This document shows, piece after piece, positions 10,989 through 12,296 of a stretch of 12,296 nt of DNA. The notes beneath the pieces are model-generated. The model was not told where the DNA came from and made no database searches. It saw only the letters and a program-made list of their open reading frames with translations. A program made the position numbers and the translations under genes. The stretch comes from an uncultured Bacilli bacterium (GTDB taxonomy: Bacteria > Bacillota_I > Bacilli_A > RF39 > UBA660): NCBI GenBank assembly GCA_947632275.1, contig CANROR010000029.1, forward strand, positions 1-12,296. The letters are read 5' to 3'. Numbering within the stretch: the first letter of the stretch is position 1; every line of letters starts with the position of its first letter.

Positions 10989-11958
10989 TTTTAAATTTAA
11001 AAATGTTTATATCGAAGATTATTATTCTTTAGTAGGACCAATTGAAAAAGAAAGTCGTTTAAAAAATTTTGATTTAGCTATGGAGGATTATTATTTTAAA
11101 GCAAAAACTTTTGAAAAATCGGAAGTTAAAATGCAACAAACCGTAATTGATAATCTACTTGCTCGTCATAACTACACTATCAATGATTTTGACCTTTTAA
11201 TCGGGGGCGATTTATCTAATCAAATTAGTATTACAAATTATAATGCTTTAAATTATAATGTTTCTTTTTTAGGTATCTATTCGGCTTGTGCAACTTTTTG
11301 CGAATCTTTAATTGTTGGGGCTAATTTTTTAGATAATAATCCTTTAAAAAAAGCTATGTTAATAACAAGCTCACATAATTTAAATGCCGAGAAACAATTT
11401 CGTTATCCCGTAGAATATGGGGCACCGAAACCGCATACCGCGACTTTTACGACTACGGGCGCTATTAGTACTATTTTAACGAAAAATAAAGGCAAAATTA
11501 AAATTGAAGCGGCTACTATTGGTCGAGCAATTGAACTTGGAATTAAAGATGCCAATAATCTAGGAGCGGTTATGGCTCCGGCAGCGGCTTCGACTTTGCA
11601 AACTCATTTAACCGAATTAAAACGCGATCTTAATTATTATGATTTAATTTTAACTGGCGATTTAGGGTGTATTGGTTCAAAAATATTACAAGAATTTTGT
11701 GAAAAAACGTATAATTTAAAATTAAAAAAATATTTGGATGCCGGTTGTGAATTATTTTTAAAAAGTCAAGACACGTATGCCGGAGGTAGTGGCCCGGCGT
11801 GTTTACCTTTGGTATTATATAATAAGATTTTAAAACAAAAAAAATATAAAAAGATTTTAATAATTGCGACGGGAGCTTTACACAGTGTGGCTATGGTTAA
11901 TCAAAAGGAAAGTATCCCGGCCATTGCGCACGCGGTTAGTTTGGAGGTTTTATCATGA
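10981..11958 (+). CDS. spoVAD: Stage V sporulation protein AD
   Basis: A 325-residue thiolase-fold protein that binds dipicolinic acid on the outer side of the inner spore membrane, as part of the SpoVA complex. Family hallmarks: LIGGDLSNQI (73-82), the thiolase-like nucleophile-loop region YSACATFCESL (100-110), LITSSHNLNAEKQFRYPVEYG (127-147), a TGA turn (159-161), LTGDLG (224-229), YAGGSGPAC (266-274) and ATGALHS (296-302). It is slightly shorter than the about 338-residue B. subtilis protein. The start is GTG 10981, behind AAGGTGAT (10968-10975) within spoVAC. The stop TGA overlaps the next ATG (ATGA), indicating tight coupling with spoVAE. Confidence 0.96.
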   Translation: MASFKFKNVYIEDYYSLVGPIEKESRLKNFDLAMEDYYFKAKTFEKSEVKMQQTVIDNLLARHNYTINDFDLLIGGDLSNQISITNYNALNYNVSFLGIYSACATFCESLIVGANFLDNNPLKKAMLITSSHNLNAEKQFRYPVEYGAPKPHTATFTTTGAISTILTKNKGKIKIEAATIGRAIELGIKDANNLGAVMAPAAASTLQTHLTELKRDLNYYDLILTGDLGCIGSKILQEFCEKTYNLKLKKYLDAGCELFLKSQDTYAGGSGPACLPLVLYNKILKQKKYKKILIIATGALHSVAMVNQKESIPAIAHAVSLEVLS

Positions 11959-12296
11959 ATTATCTTTTTGCCTTTTTATTATGTGGCGCAATTTGTGCTT
12001 TAGGTCAAATAATTTTGGATAATACGAAACTGACTCCGGGGCATATTACATCGATTTTTACTGTCGGTGGTGCACTTTTATCTTTTTTAGGTATTTACGA
12101 TATTTTGGTGGCCAAATGTGGTGTTGGAGCTACGTTACCAATATCTAATTTTGGCCATATGTTATATTCTTCGGCATATCAAGGTTATATTGAAGAAGGG
12201 ATTCTAGGTATTTTCTCAGGAATGTTTGTCAAATCTTCAGTTGCAATCACCGGTGTAATTATTTTTTCTTTCATTTTTGCCATTATTTTTAAACCT
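11955..12296 (+). CDS. spoVAE: Stage V sporulation protein AE (SpoVAEb type), 3' end outside window
   Basis: 114 codons are visible, starting MNYLFAFLLCGAICALGQIILD. Features seen are a first membrane helix, LTPGH (27-31), further hydrophobic segments, GATLPISNFGHML and a last helix ending IIFKP. The conserved GQ..D..KLTP and GA..PI..FG patterns identify the SpoVAEb subunit of the dipicolinic acid channel. Homologues end about two to four residues after the FKP, so only the last few codons and the stop are missing. The ATG is within ATGA at the spoVAD stop, and GGAGG (11943-11947) is 7 nt upstream. It completes the minimal conserved SpoVA trio C-D-E. Confidence 0.93.
   Translation, partial: MNYLFAFLLCGAICALGQIILDNTKLTPGHITSIFTVGGALLSFLGIYDILVAKCGVGATLPISNFGHMLYSSAYQGYIEEGILGIFSGMFVKSSVAITGVIIFSFIFAIIFKP

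Noticed and set aside
1..12296. CRISPR array, tRNA/rRNA genes, insertion sequences or phage attachment sites
   Set aside because: No regularly spaced direct repeats, cloverleaf-like segments, transposase motifs or terminal inverted repeats were found on reading through.

Overview
The window is about 12.3 kb of AT-rich DNA whose gene content points to a low-GC, Gram-positive, endospore-forming member of the Bacillota. It has an RNase J, a CIRCE/HrcA heat-shock operator, FtsY-YlxM, ComEA, a sortase with its substrate, and a block of sporulation genes. Translation starts are ATG, GTG and TTG, mostly behind strong AGGAGG- or AAGGTGAT-type Shine-Dalgarno sequences. Species or order cannot be fixed from this window. 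An uncultured gut Bacilli or Erysipelotrichia/Mollicutes-adjacent lineage is a guess from composition and gene style.

Layout. 1-770: the 3' part of a ComEC/Rec2-like metallo-beta-lactamase (MBL) protein and a small DUF3006 protein. 771-1304: a small heat-shock gene (hsp20) behind a CIRCE-overlapped promoter and a palindromic leader, closed by a bidirectional terminator. 1303-2976 (minus strand): RNase J. 3070-4441: ftsY-ylxM operon with its own terminator. 4502-8214: comEA, a large thioester-domain Cna-B adhesin and an overlapping sortase gene, apparently one transcription unit. 8257-9441: a dacF-like D,D-carboxypeptidase and a strong terminator. 9454-12296: spoIIAA-like gene, sigF-like sigma gene, then spoVAC-spoVAD-spoVAE (the last reaches the window edge).

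The right-hand part reproduces the classical order dacF-spoIIAA-spoIIAB-sigF-spoVA of endospore formers, but with a striking gap. No spoIIAB (anti-sigma factor/kinase) lies between the STAS gene and the sigma gene, which are only 2 nt apart. The STAS protein has also lost the phosphorylatable serine (D-L-K-G instead of D-S-S-G), and the sigma factor is short at its N-terminus. A perfect 0A box lies in front of this operon, and a perfect sigma-G/F-type promoter (GTATA-N17-CATACTA) lies in front of spoVAC. Together these suggest a sporulating lineage in which the partner-switching control of the first forespore sigma factor has been dismantled or rewired. This is the most interesting signal in the window.

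The second point of interest is the cell-surface unit. It encodes a predicted covalent (thioester Cys-Gln) adhesin with five Cna-B-like stalk domains and a non-canonical VPNTY sorting motif, directly overlapped by its likely cognate sortase.
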